DNA of 64,000 bases, taken from contig WJXW01000002.1 in the NCBI GenBank assembly GCA_015832175.1, forward strand, positions 3,162,001-3,226,000. Direction: 5' to 3'. Shown in pieces: positions 32,119 through 43,575 of this stretch. Source of the stretch: Paraphaeosphaeria minitans (taxonomy: Eukaryota > Ascomycota > Dothideomycetes > Pleosporales > Didymosphaeriaceae). Made by a program: the position numbers and the translations under genes. Under the pieces are notes generated by a model. The model did not search any database. It was not told the origin of the DNA and saw nothing but the letters and a program-made list of their open reading frames with translations. How positions within the stretch are numbered: the stretch's first letter is position 1; every line of letters starts with the position of its first letter.

Positions 32119-35100
32119 ATGGCTGAAGGCGACCGCCCCGCGCCGGGAGGCAAGAGCAACACCTCCTCTGCCAGTATCTCGCGACGCACCTCTGACTTTG
32201 ACGCCGGCACTGCCTCTGCGAGCCAGCATGCGACCGGCGCCACAAGCTCTGAAGCTGCACGTAGACGGCCGCAGATTTCTTCGGCACAGACCGCAGGATA
32301 TGGTAACAAGGCTCCGCCGTTTCAAAGCGAAGCTTAACGGTTACTAAGACTACGCAGGGTCCATCACATCGCCTATCGATCGCCGACAACAACCAGCGAC
32401 CACCGACGCGTCGCCCAGCACGTCCAAACCAAAGAAGCCCTCGATGAGTCGCCGAACAACTTCGGCCAGGCTCCCCACTAAAGGCCAGGAGTTCTCCGTG
32501 GACGACGCCCAAGATGAAATCGACCGAGAGCTCGCCGAGCAACAAAGGCAGCAACAACAGCAACAACAACAGCAACAACAACAGAAATCCGCGCGTCAAG
32601 TGACAGGCCAGACGCTGCGCCGCAAACCTTCCACGGTGCGGCGTCGAACAACCGTAGCACAGACGCCTAACCTAGCAAGGGTCAACTCGTTGGATGATGA
32701 GAGTGTGGAGCAAACAAGCGCTGAAGCACCCACCGAGACTGAGGTGCAACCTGCTTCTTCTGGTGAAGAGACACTGCAAGCGGACGGCGACGACATCGGC
32801 AACGGTATCGATGAAGAAGTCGGTGACGACGACGACGATGATGACGACGGCGAGGTCAGCGACGCAGAGAGCTTTACGCTCAAGGACAGACAAGAGGCCA
32901 TCAACGTAACACATCCCTTCGGTATCAGAATCTGGAAACCAGCTTTGTACAAGAAAGGTCGTTCCGTCCAGAGGAACGCCGAGGAAGATATCCATTCTAC
33001 ACCGGGCCATCATGTCAGCCGGTGGTTGGTTCTGTTCAACATTGCTTGGACCCTCGTGTTTGGATGGTGGCTCGCCATCTTCGCGGCTGCGGGTGGTCTG
33101 CTTTGTGCCCTGTTCTGGTTTGCCGACAGTTGTAATCAGTACTCCCATCTGCTGTTCCACCTCGCTGCATACCTCTTCTATCCGTTCGGAAAGTACGTCA
33201 AGTTGCTCCAAGACGAGGCGTACGCAGAAGAAGACGAAGGCGAAGGTCGAAGCATCAGCGAATACGAGCAATGGCAGAGCGGTGACATAGAAGAAGGACG
33301 TCTATTCTTCGGTCCTAGTGAAGGTGCAGGCTCCCTGGTCGGAAGGCGAAGAAACAGTAACGACTCTGCGAATGAGACTACCAGCTTACTAGGGCGGGAT
33401 GGTCGTGTCAACCTCACTCATACTGACAGCGCCAGGACCAAGAGGAGGCTCTTCGGTCGTGGCAAGTGGAACGTTGGACGGGTCATCTTCTTCGTCTTCT
33501 TCTACGGCGTCTTCTCACCTGTGCTGTTCCTCGTATCCGGTCTCTGTTGGTTCTTTGTGTTCACGATTCCCATGGGTAAGGTTACGCTCTTGCTGTTTGA
33601 CCATCTTCGGCGACACCCTCTCGCGCTCTCATTCCACTCCGATAGTGGTAATGTACGGCGCCCGGGTGAGTCGTCTTCAATTCTTCTGTGCACGTACCGT
33701 GCGGTAGGCATCAAGTACTGGAAGTATACTATCGACGGCACCAACATCTTCCTCATCAACCTCCTGGGTCTTGTGGCATTTGTCATCTTGGACTACTTCG
33801 TTCTGCACGAGATGCTCGAACTCAAGAACGCTCTCACGGACACGTTCTTCCTTTTCGCCATGGCTCTCCTGTCGATCATCCCGCTGGCCTATTTCATTGG
33901 ACAAGCTGTTGCATCGATCTCTGCCCAGTCCTCCATGGGTGTCGGCGCGACCATCAACGCTTTCTTCTCTACGGTCGTGGAGGTCTTCCTGTACTGCGTC
34001 GCCTTGAACCAAAACAAGGCACAGCTCGTCGAGGGCAGCATCATCGGCAGCATCTTTGCCGGTATACTGTTCCTTCCCGGCCTGTCCATGTGCTTTGGTG
34101 CTTTGAAGAGGAAGACGCAACGTTTTAATGTCAAGTCCGCCGGTGTGACATCGACGATGCTGTTGTTCGCCGTCATTGCTGCTTTCGGACCGACGCTTTT
34201 CTATCAGATCTACGGCAGCCACGAGCTGGTATGCGCCTCGTGTGTTCACCGCAGCCATGGTCTAGACAGGGAACAGGACTGCAGAAGGTGCTACTACTCG
34301 CAGACGCCAGCGGTGGACAATGAGTTCTATACTGAGGCCGTCCAGCCGTATACTTGGATTGCGGCTGCACTCCTCTTCACATCCTACGTCATCGGGTTGC
34401 TATTCACGCTCAGGACCCACGCTGCCACGATCTGGAGCACGGAGGCCGAGGAAAAGAAGGCTGCCGATATGTCTATCAGCCAAGTCAGCAACAGCGGGCA
34501 TCTCGAATTCCCAAACTCCCTTAGCAGACAAGCGACGAGCAACTCGGTGGCACGCGCTGATATTAGAAATAGCCAGCTGTACAAGCGCATCGTGGGCCAG
34601 ACACTCCAGCAAGTGGGTTACGGAACCGAAGAAGAGCAAAACGCGAAAAGAAGTGGCTCGCGGATCGACGGTCAGACAACACCTCACGTTGTGCCGCCCA
34701 AGGATGGCGATCAAAGAAGTTCATCGGCCAATTTCCATCTCGAGGGGCTGTCGGAACATGACAACGAGTCTCTAGTACGGCAAATTACCGAGATTGCCGC
34801 ACACACCACGGCGCTGGCAACGAGGGATGTCGTCAAGGGTCCGCGCAAGGCTGCTCATATGGCTACGACACCAGCAAAGGACAGGCCGCACCATCACCGG
34901 ACTGGCACATTCGAAGCAGGTATCGGAGCCGCGGCCGAAGAACCTGCTGCAGCCCAGGCAGCGGGTGGGCATGATGCTCCCAACTGGAGTCGCACGAAGA
35001 GTTCCGCAATCCTGCTGACTGCTACGATTGCGTATGCCATCATCGCTGAGATCCTCGTCAACACCGTCGACGTGGTTCTCGAGGGTTCCAACATTGACGA

Positions 35101-35704
35101 AAAGTTCCTGGGCATCACGTTGTTTGCCTTGGTACCCAACACAACCGAGTTCTTGGTGAGCACCCATGTGATGTCCACGAATGTTTGCTGACGGCATGTA
35201 CGTAGAACGCCATTTCATTCGCCATGAACGGCAACATTGCGCTTTCAATGGAGATTGGTTCCGCCTACGCTCTGCAGGTTCTTCTTCTGCAGATTCCGGC
35301 GCTTGTCTTCTACAGTGCCTGGCACAACCGCGGCTTCGATCCCGCCCAAGTGGTGGATCAAACCTTCTGTAGGTTGCTCCATCCCTCTTGATGCAAGCGA
35401 ATCCGAAGCTAACTTTGCAGCTCTGATCTTCCCGCAATGGGACATGGTTACGGTGATCCTCTGCGTGTTCCTCCTGTCGTACATGTACGGCGAGGGCAAG
35501 AGCAACTACTTCAAAGGCTCCATCCTCATTCTTTCCTACCTGGTGGTCATCGTCGGCTTCTTCCTGTCCGGATTCAACGACTTTGACAGGATGGGCGTCG
35601 ATGCCAAGGACACACTGGCGCTGGGCGGTGGCCAGTACCAGTCGATGAAGTTTACGACGTATGGTGGCGGTCTGGGAGGCGGACAGGGCGGGCTTGCTTT
35701 CTAG
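32119..35704 (+). CDS. VNX1: Vacuolar cation/H+ exchanger, VNX1/CAX family
   Basis: This is a large CaCA-superfamily antiporter that moves Na+/K+ (and possibly Ca2+) into the vacuole in exchange for protons. There are four exons: 32119-32302, 32358-35155, 35206-35368 and 35421-35704, with introns of 55, 50 and 52 nt, giving 1142 aa. The first ~250 residues are polar and phosphosite-rich, with a poly-Gln run (about residues 124-138) and an acidic stretch. The two exchanger repeats are recognisable: MGVGATINAFFSTVVEVFLYCVAL in the first half (Glu in the ion-binding helix) and PNTTEFLNAISFAMNGNIALSMEIGSAYALQ in the second, crossing the third exon junction. A long cytosolic loop separates them. 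The size and N-terminal extension fit Vnx1 rather than the short Vcx1. Confidence 0.9.
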
Positions 35705-36340
35705 TAAGCGCGACGACCGCTTTCGCACTTTCTCGATGTCAATGTTTTGTTTTCCGAAAGCGTTGCATTGGTCATGACGACAGATGGTGCCGGAGCAAGC
35801 TGTGATTTGACGCGGTACATGCTTTGTTAAAGTTAGTTCGGTTTGGGCATGTCAGGGATGGGCTGAATTGCATTTGACAATGCATAGCAATGGCGTCTGG
35901 CGTTTGACGTGGAGCCGAAGCACAATACCAAAGGTTTTTGATGACATTCCGAGGCGGTTGTGTGATGATGGAGGCTTAGCGTCGAATGAGGTGCAGTTGT
36001 CGGATAGGTACCGATAGCTACCGTCCCACAAGGCAGAGAAATCGATCGACGCCTCGGGCACATGGGCTCCAGCCATCTGCCAACCTCACCCACATTGCTT
36101 TGTCGCGTAGGTAGTGCATGACGGCAGCCCATGGACAAGGAACCCGCCTCGCGCAGAAGCATCAATGCCACACGTGTCGGGGCGTCCGTTGTCTCGGCGC
36201 TTGGTGGTTCCGAGACACAGACCCTGTTTGAGATTCGCGCCTTTGTGCGTCCCACGCCAACGGCTCCTGCAAGGGTAGCCGAGGCTTCCGCCTTCGCCTC
36301 CGCCGCCACGCTACCCAGGTAGCCCCATCCTTTCAAGATG
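35705..36340. other. Intergenic, 3' flank of VNX1-like gene
   Basis: No gene is supported in these 636 bp before the minisatellite. Minus-strand frames at 35833-36336 are unlike any family I know. Confidence 0.5.
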
Positions 36341-36566
36341 TGGAATCAGACCAAGCAAGTGGAATCAGACCAAGCAAGTGGAATCAGACCAAGCAAGTGG
36401 AATCAGACCAAGCAAGTGGAATCAGACCAAGCAAGCGGAATCAGACCAAGCAAGTGGAATCAGACCAAGCAAGTGGAATCAGACCAAGCAAGCGGAATCA
36501 GACCAAGCAAGTGGAATCAGACCAAGCAAGTGGAATCAGACCAAGCAAGTGGAATCAGACCAAGCA
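36341..36566 (+). repeat. Minisatellite, twelve 19-bp units
   Basis: The unit is TGGAATCAGACCAAGCAAG, repeated 12 times head to tail with almost no divergence. Only units 6 and 9 differ, each with C for the first T; the last unit is slightly truncated. Since 19 is not a multiple of three and the unit has no stop in any plus-strand frame, all three plus frames are open across the array, which makes spurious repetitive proteins of about 100-220 residues. Near identity implies recent expansion or homogenisation. Confidence 0.97.
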
Positions 36567-37385
36567 TTGCATCGAGGGCGTGGGACAAAGGGAGGGCCGG
36601 ATGGATGGGCGGTGGGAGAGGGCGAATGGGATGGGGACGGCAAGAGAGGCGGAGCAGGTGATGATGACTGAGCGACCGAGCGACCGACAACCAAACATGG
36701 GTTTCAGATGGGAATCAGCTAGGAAATGCAAATACCGTAGAAAACGCACCGGCCCCAGTGCAGACATGCGAGGCAGGGAGGGAGGAAGAGAGGGACAGAA
36801 GGCGGGGAGGGTTGGATTGCATTGCATTGGATTGGGAAGCCCAGCACGCATCACCGAGGCATCGGCGGCCATGTTTGGCTGTGCGTGCGTGCAGAGGACT
36901 CGGCGATTGTGCGATTGTCTGCCGGCGTCGTCGGCGCCCATCCATGCACCGTGGACGAGGATCAGACCGGGAACTGCATCGACCGGGTCGCATAGGTACA
37001 TACAAGGTACCTAGGCACATGCATGCATACGTACCCGCCTGCTTCCTGTCATCCACTTCTCGCTGTGTTCGTGACCTGCCCTACCCTGACTTGAATCTCC
37101 TCCATGGTGACCCGCATGCTGTCGAGCGTGAAGCTATCTGGAAGGTGACCGCGTCGCGAATACTGGATTGCGCTGTGCTGGATCGCGCTGTGCTGGATTG
37201 AGGACTCTCGGACCGTACCTACCCCGCGTGGCGAGCCCACGACGTTCCGCTGTGGTGCTATAGACTACCTACTACCTAGTCTATCGGCGGCGATACGACT
37301 CGACTCGACTCGACAATACGTATGACAAGCAACCACAGGACCACTGCCAACTAGTCATCGCACTCCTGTGCGAGGAGAAGCCACC
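36567..37385. other. Intergenic, upstream of RING gene
   Basis: No gene is supported. The stretch is purine-rich near 36600-36680 and 36770-36815 and contains short direct repeats such as GCGCTGTGCTGGAT (about 37169-37199) and CGACTCGACT (37297-37313). The start of the RING gene follows a good Kozak-like CCACCATGG. Confidence 0.5.
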
Positions 37386-39191
37386 ATGGTGCGGCCATCG
37401 ACATGGCGGTTTGCATGCGCCCTCTTCGCGACCGTGGCCGCCGCCGCAACGACCATCGCGCCTGCCAACTCGTCGACAGTCTACAACAATTACACGGGCA
37501 CCATCAACCTGCAGGATAACCAGGGGAAGAACATATCGACCCTGGTGCCGTTGACCTCGGGAGCCGAAGACGTAGATGTCAGTCGTATGCCTCTTGGTGA
37601 TTCCGAGCATTGCTAACACAGGCCCCAGCTCAACGCCGTCCTCTTCTACACGACCACCGAAACCGCGAACAACATCTCGCGTAACCAGGTCGCGTACATC
37701 AGTTGCGACCCGTCCGATTACCCCGGCAACCTCCACGCCGAACGCATCCTCTCCGACCTGAGCCAGACTGCCAGCGGCGCCATTCTCTACAGCACCACCG
37801 AAAACTACTGCAACTACACCTCCGACGATGCCAACATGCAAACCTTCCCCCTCTACAGTACAACTAACAAGGGCGATGCAACCAGCCAGAAGGACACCCT
37901 CGAGGAGCTGCAACCGGACCAGATGTTCAGCGCAAAGATCACCCGCGCCAACACACAGAACGACAGCACCGATCCAGCCCAAAATCCAGGCCAGGCGAAC
38001 CCGCTGGGCCCCAGCCCGTCCACTGCAGTCGCCATGATCATCCTGTACAGCATCACAGGCGTCATCACTGCGCTGTTCCTCGTCATCATCATCACGGGCG
38101 CCGTGCGCGCACATCGGCATCCCGACCGCTATGGGCCGCGGGACATCATGGGGCGCCCGCGGCAGAGCAGAGCCCGTGGACTCGGCATGGCCATATTGGA
38201 CACGATTCCGATTGTCAAGTTTGGCGAGCGCGAGCAGCCCAAGTCTACCGATGTGGAGCTGGGGAGCACGTCCGAGGCGCGCCGTGTTGATGGCGCGGCT
38301 GCGGATGCTACTACCACCACCACCCCGCCCGCTGGCACGGCAACCGCCGCAGAAACAGGAACAGGGAGCCATACACCTCCCGCAGCGGCCGCAGACCACA
38401 CAGCGCACCTAGACTCGGGCATCGCGCCGGCCGCGGGGGCTGCTTCGTCGGCTAGTGCACACGGCGCTGCGAGCGCAGAGGGACTCGGCTGCTCCATCTG
38501 CACTGATGACTTCGAAAAGGGGCAGGACATCCGTGTGCTGCCTTGCGACCACAAGTTCCATCCCGAGTGCGTGGATCCGTGGCTGCTCAATGTGAGCGGC
38601 ACGTGTCCGTTATGGTGAGTCAAATCTTCTCCTTCACTCTACCGTATCCTACAGAGTTGAGAGAAAAGGAGAGGAAAGCGAAGCTAATCAAGTTATAGCC
38701 GCGTTGACCTCCGACCCACCACATCTCACACCAGCGACGATGCCGAAGCCAACCTCACCACGCTCGCTCCCCCCCTCCAGTCCTCTGACGAGCCCGCCAA
38801 CCGCCGCCACTCCACCCTCCGCGACATCCTGTCCTTCCGCAGCCGCCCCAACGCCTCAGCCGACGAGCGCATTTATGCTCTCCGCCGGCTGAGAGAACAG
38901 CGTAGGAACGGCAGTGGGGAGGTAGCGGGTGGTAGTGCGAATGTGAGTAGCGAGGATGTAGGCGCGCATGATAGGAGGAGGAGTAAGAGGATGAGTTTCT
39001 TTGGGCGGAGACGGGGAGACAGCGTTCGTGAGGAAACTGCCGTCGCAGGCGAACCGTCTTCGGGCGCGGCATCAGCTTCTGTTGCACCGCAGCCTGCGAG
39101 GACGGATGGATCCCCTGCTCCAGTGAGAGAGGCCGACGACACAACGGTTGGAGCTGCGGCACCCAATTCGAGCGCCAGTGCCGGGAATTAA
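37386..39191 (+). CDS. Membrane-anchored RING-H2 E3 ubiquitin ligase (PA-TM-RING type)
   Basis: This is a probable endomembrane or vacuolar ubiquitin ligase. There are three exons: 37386-37577, 37629-38614 and 38699-39191, with introns of 51 and 84 nt, giving 556 aa. A signal peptide (ACALFATVAAAATTIAPA) is followed by a lumenal domain with several N-glycosylation sites, then one membrane segment at about 199-223 (AMIILYSITGVITALFLVII). The cytosolic side starts with basic residues. An Ala/Thr-rich linker leads to the RING-H2 finger at about 351-395: CSICTDDFEKG, LPCDHKFHPECVDPWL, then CPLCRVDL. The final Cys is assembled across the second intron (TG|C), which supports that splice. The Ser-rich tail has basic clusters. 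The architecture matches fungal PA-TM-RING proteins of the RNF13/Tul-like type; substrates are unknown. Confidence 0.9.
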
Positions 39192-40366
39192 GGTTGTCTC
39201 CTCACGGTTCCTTTCACTATTTGACACGGCGTTGTATGGTCCGACCTGTTCCTTCCTTTCCTTGGAATTCGATACCGCCGCTTTTGCTGCATTTCTGGGC
39301 GTTTCTATCTGGCTTGGGCTTGCTTATGACTGGTATCACGAGGACGAGATTATGTGTACATGTTTCGGCGAGGGTTGGAGTATGGATGATAGGGAGTATA
39401 TACAAGGCTAGGCTAGCGCACGATTTTGCGTATTTGGGTATGACATTCCAAGTAGCGATGTTCTGTTATCTGGATCCATGGAATGGATATTCCGGTGAAT
39501 TGTGACGGATGAGGGAGTGACGTGAAGGCTGCGTCTACGTACGTGCAGTGCACTTCATATCGTAAGCAAAAAGCGGTGTCCTGTAAAAAGCGGACAAGAT
39601 GGGCTGCCGTCCGATCGCCCAAACGATGCGTTACAGTAATGCTATAGCAGTGTGTCTCAAGCAGGACAGGCAGCTTGCAACAAGACATGACCGAAGGACA
39701 TGCCAGTGAATTCATCGTGCTCTTGGACGCGTCCGCAGCCGTGCAGTTAAGCTGCCGGTAGTACAGCTGTGAATTTGCATTTGGGATGGAGGTTTGCGAT
39801 GGATGCTAAGTTATCGTTTGAAGGTATTCGCTCGAAGGAGGTGGGTGCATGTGGACACGTAAGACAAACGGAAGTTGTACTGGCAATGTGTATGTCGAGT
39901 CGACATGAAGCAGAGGCTCCGTGTGGGTCAGTCTCCGGTGTGCAAGGATCTTATCAGATTGGATCTGAGCATCATCGATCCACCTTCCCCCCAGCGTCGA
40001 CAAACCACGGCCAGTCGGTTGCCTTGTTTCTTCTCGAACCTTTCTCTTTTCTTCTGAGGGACATGGCGCCATCGCTAGTGCATTCGGTATTAACATCGGG
40101 GCATGGGAGCTACCTACCTAGGCGGCTGGCCCACCAAAACTTCCACACCAAGACCCTGGAAACGCAATGCATCCGGCGGAGTAATTAACACGCCGCGCCG
40201 CTCGCTGGGGGCTTGAATCCCTACACACTCTCTCTCACGAGAACTGCTCTTGTCAACGATTGCAGGAGAACAGGGCAGCGGGCCCCTTTGAACACCGACG
40301 ACTGCCCCCGCCATCAATACCCCTCCCCTCCCCCCTCCTCAACAACACTCCCTACGATAGCCAGCC
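39192..40366. other. Intergenic, no supported gene
   Basis: This 1.17-kb gap lies between same-strand genes. A CTACCTACCTAGG tract lies at 40110-40122. The last 60 bp before 40367 are C/T-rich, as in many fungal leaders. No coding signal is recognised. Confidence 0.5.
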
Positions 40367-41731
40367 ATGGCGTCCACGCCCACCGAGCAGCCCTCGGCAG
40401 CCTCGACCTTGCCTTCGCGCCAGAAACCCATTCCCTACTCGGCCGCCAACGGCACGCGCACACCTCTCTCCTCCATCCTGCCGCCCCTCATCTTCGGCAC
40501 CGCAACCTTCAACCACCAGTTCAACAACGACCCCTTCGCGCTCGACACAGTCGGCCTCGTCACCTCGGCCCTCACCCACGGCATCCGCGCCTTCGACACA
40601 TCGCCCTACTACGGGCCATCGGAGCAGCTCCTGGGCGATGCGCTCGCGACTCCCTTCGTCCGCGAGACCTTCCCACGCGCCTCGTACATGCTGCTGACCA
40701 AAGTTGGCCGTATCAAGAGCGACGAGTTTGATTACTCTGCGGGCTGGGTGCGCACAAGCGTACAGCGTAGCTTGGAGCGCCTGCACACCGACTACCTCGA
40801 CCTCGTCTACTGCCACGACATCGAATTCGTTTCACTACCCGAAGTGTTGGAAGCCGTGACTGCGCTGCGGGAGCTCCGCGCCGAGGGCAAGATCCGCTAC
40901 GTCGGCATCTGCGGCTATCCACTCGACGTGCTGGGCGACGCGGCCGAGATGCTGCTCCGCGAGACGGGCGAGCCCGTCGACGCAGTGCAGTCCTACGCCC
41001 ACTTCAACCTGCAGAACCAGACGCTCGGCGGGGCGCGCGGCATCGAGCGCTTCCGCGCCGCAGGCGTCGGCGTCACCACCAACGCGTCGTGTCTCGGCAT
41101 GGGCTTGCTCCGCCGCGAGGGCGTCCCCGTCGGCGGCATGGGCGATTGGCACCCTGCGCCGCGCGCGCTGCGCACCGCCGTGCACGCCGCCTCCACCTTC
41201 TGCGACTCGCACAGCGAAAAGCTCGAGGTCATCGCCATCCGCTGGGCCCTCGAGACGTGGGTCTCCGTCGGCGCATCGTGCGGGTCCCGCGGCGACCCGG
41301 CCTCCGGCCTCCCCTGGAAGCACGAGAGCAATTCCGAAGTCGGCGGCGCCGCGCTCGGCGTCAACGTCATCGGCGTATCGCACCCTGCCGAGCTCGACAA
41401 GACGATGCTGGTGTGGCGGTCCATCCTCGACGGACTGGAGGGAGGCGAAAAGACGGCGGTGCAGGCGGGGCGGTGGTACCGCGCGTGGGAGTGGTCGAGG
41501 AGTCGGGGGTCCGCCGTGAGGATACTAGCCGAGGGCGTGGAGGAGATTCTGGGCGAGTGGTTCGGGTACAGTTGGGACAGTCCCGACGAGGGGTTCGTGA
41601 ACAAGCACAACCCGGCGAAGGGGGCAGACGTGGTGGACCGGGAGCCGTCACTGTTGACGCCTGCTGCAAGTCCAGAAAGCAAACCCGTCGACGGCGGGGA
41701 GGGCGTCGAGAAGGAGATTCCGCTGAGGTAG
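40367..41731 (+). CDS. ARA2: D-arabinose 1-dehydrogenase-type aldo-keto reductase
   Basis: This is an NAD(P)-dependent aldo-keto reductase of the yeast Ara2 type, which oxidises D-arabinose to the lactone on the route to D-erythroascorbate. It is a single exon of 454 aa. The barrel starts at LPPLIFGTATF. The AKR tetrad is visible: Asp and Tyr in AFDTSPYYGPSE, Lys in LLTKVGR, and His in LDLVYCHDIEF. Then come GKIRYVGICGYP and VDAVQSYAHFNLQNQTL. After the barrel is an extension of about 100 residues with a conserved-looking segment FGYSWDSPDEGFVN. Very high GC3 codon use is likely the cause of the long antisense frames over it. Confidence 0.9.
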   Translation: MASTPTEQPSAASTLPSRQKPIPYSAANGTRTPLSSILPPLIFGTATFNHQFNNDPFALDTVGLVTSALTHGIRAFDTSPYYGPSEQLLGDALATPFVRETFPRASYMLLTKVGRIKSDEFDYSAGWVRTSVQRSLERLHTDYLDLVYCHDIEFVSLPEVLEAVTALRELRAEGKIRYVGICGYPLDVLGDAAEMLLRETGEPVDAVQSYAHFNLQNQTLGGARGIERFRAAGVGVTTNASCLGMGLLRREGVPVGGMGDWHPAPRALRTAVHAASTFCDSHSEKLEVIAIRWALETWVSVGASCGSRGDPASGLPWKHESNSEVGGAALGVNVIGVSHPAELDKTMLVWRSILDGLEGGEKTAVQAGRWYRAWEWSRSRGSAVRILAEGVEEILGEWFGYSWDSPDEGFVNKHNPAKGADVVDREPSLLTPAASPESKPVDGGEGVEKEIPLR

Positions 41732-42077
41732 CAATGCAGGCGCAGCGTGCGCGAGGAGACAGGGTTGTGTATAGATAGACAGGTAGATGTGGGTTCTGGG
41801 CAGACATTCCACATGGCCGAGGTAGACTCCGTTACGGTGACGAGCTACAGAGAGCAGAGGTGCCTCCGCAATCGATTGCGTATTGCGCTTATCCATTCGG
41901 TACGCTTCGCATGCATGCATGTGCGGTCGACCAGCGTTTATCTGCATGACGTTCATTCAACAAGGCGTGCCTGCGTCAGCTACGATGTCTGCACTTGACG
42001 AGCATCCTCCACCGAGCATCGACGTGCGTCGACAGGATAGGTACCATGGTTTATCCTTACAGTCGAGGGGTGTTGAA

Positions 42078-42079
<2 letters not shown>

Positions 42080-42128
<49 letters not shown>
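42080..42128. repeat. (CT)n microsatellite, about 24 copies
   Basis: An uninterrupted CT dinucleotide run of 49 nt starts some 350 bp after the ARA2 stop. It is intergenic. Confidence 0.97.
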
Positions 42129-42132
<4 letters not shown>

Positions 42133-42815
42133 CAGCGCGACCAGACTAGGTAGCACACACGAGTCCAGCCCCATATCCTCTCTCCACACAACACTCTCCG
42201 CATCCACTCCCCGCTACCTCCATCCATCTCATCCATACTACAACCCCGCACCCCCCTTCCTCTCGTTCAACACACCCCATCTAGAGTCCCAAACGCATAC
42301 TTGAGCGATGATCCGACAAGGCGAGTGTGAACCGTCAAACCAGAAGGACCTCCCACATCGACACCTAGCAACACAATCGCTCTCATGACAAGCGTCGACA
42401 GCACACCCATCCATGCCAGCGGAACGCCACCAGCAGCCGCTGCCCTACTGCCTCGCTCCAGAACACCATTACGCTTCGCGCACGGTAGACTTCCTACGCA
42501 CTGAGACAGGGTGCAGTACTCTCCTCGTCATCCTAGTTGTGGAGACCAGCGTTGCTGACATCCATCTTTCTAGGTAGTCTGTATCGATCGAGCAACTCAT
42601 ACCTACCTAGCTCCAAGAGTGCGTGACTATGCTGTGCTATATCGTGCCGTACCTACGATGAGAGAATCACCTAGACGATATAACGCCGTGTTGGAGCAAT
42701 GTTTAGTCGATTGATACGCACTATTTTGTTTAAAAGCAACATGCACCTACCTACCTACCTACCGGGTTATATGAGTACCCTAGTCCGCGCTTTGCACAGA
42801 ACGTTGTGATCTGCA

Positions 42816-42943
42816 GGAGAAGAAGGAGAAGAAGGAGGAGAAGAAGAAGAAGAAGAAGAAGAAGAAGAAGAAGAAGAAGAAGAAGAAGAAGAAGAAGAAG
42901 AAGAAGAAGAAGAAGAAGAAGAAGAAGAAGAAGAAGAAGAAGA
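42816..42943. repeat. (AAG)n microsatellite, about 35 perfect copies with degenerate flank
   Basis: A perfect AAG run covers about 42838-42943, preceded by AGAAGGAGG-like degenerate units from 42816. The strand is all-purine, so an unusual (triplex-prone) structure is possible. It is intergenic. Confidence 0.96.
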
Positions 42944-43575
42944 CGTGCTCGACGAGGCGACGAGCGAGGGAAATGTAAAGAAGGGAAACGGTGGAACGTA
43001 CCGTATATACGAGCGCCCTGTTGCTGATATCATGATTTCGCAATCTTTTAGGGAAGGATGTATCCATATTATATCGGGAAAAGTGGTCAAAGAAGGGGTG
43101 TTGGGGGGAGAGGGGGTGCTGAGTCATCGATCTAGCATCACCCTCGTGAAGTCGATCATTGGGGGCTGAAACGGGGGGCTGAGTTTCGGGTGGCATATCA
43201 CGTGAAGATTGGCTGGAGTGTGGGAGTGGCTCGTAGGTATATGTTGGCGATTCGAGATGGGGCATTGGTTTGCTACTCCTTGTGGTACCATACCATACCG
43301 TACCTATCTAGGTGGTGCTTGTTCGTCCTAGAAAGGCTCGAGCTGATTCGTAGCTAGCAAGCTATTAGGTAGGTAGGTAGACGAGACACGCGAAGAGGCA
43401 AATGCGTCGTGCCTTTCCTCGCTTTCAGAGTCGATAGCGGAACTTTCAGAGCTTGTTTGGAGCGTGATGTGGTGATCTTGTTCTAGAGCGCATCTTTTTA
43501 GGACGCGGTCTCTACGTCCTAGGGGTAGCATTGGATTCCTCCCACCAAGCGTCCGTGCACCATCGAACTTCTACC

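Larger units (their letters stand above)
41732..43575. other. Gene-free region with microsatellites
   Basis: This 1.84-kb stretch contains two long microsatellites (separate entries) and tetranucleotide ACCT tracts at about 42600-42612, 42745-42763 and 43366-43380. Antisense frames of poly-Ser, poly-Phe and poly-Arg here are produced by the AAG repeat. No gene is supported. Confidence 0.55.

Noticed and set aside
34772..35728. 318-residue antisense frame over the VNX1-like gene
   Set aside because: It overlaps conserved exchanger exons and two introns on the other strand. No domain or signal supports it.
36338..37014. Repetitive proteins of 97-224 residues across the minisatellite
   Set aside because: They come from a stop-free 19-bp unit read in three frames. 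None has an adequate start, exon structure or family.
42767..43265. Poly-Ser, poly-Phe and poly-Arg frames
   Set aside because: They are translations of the AAG microsatellite in different frames.
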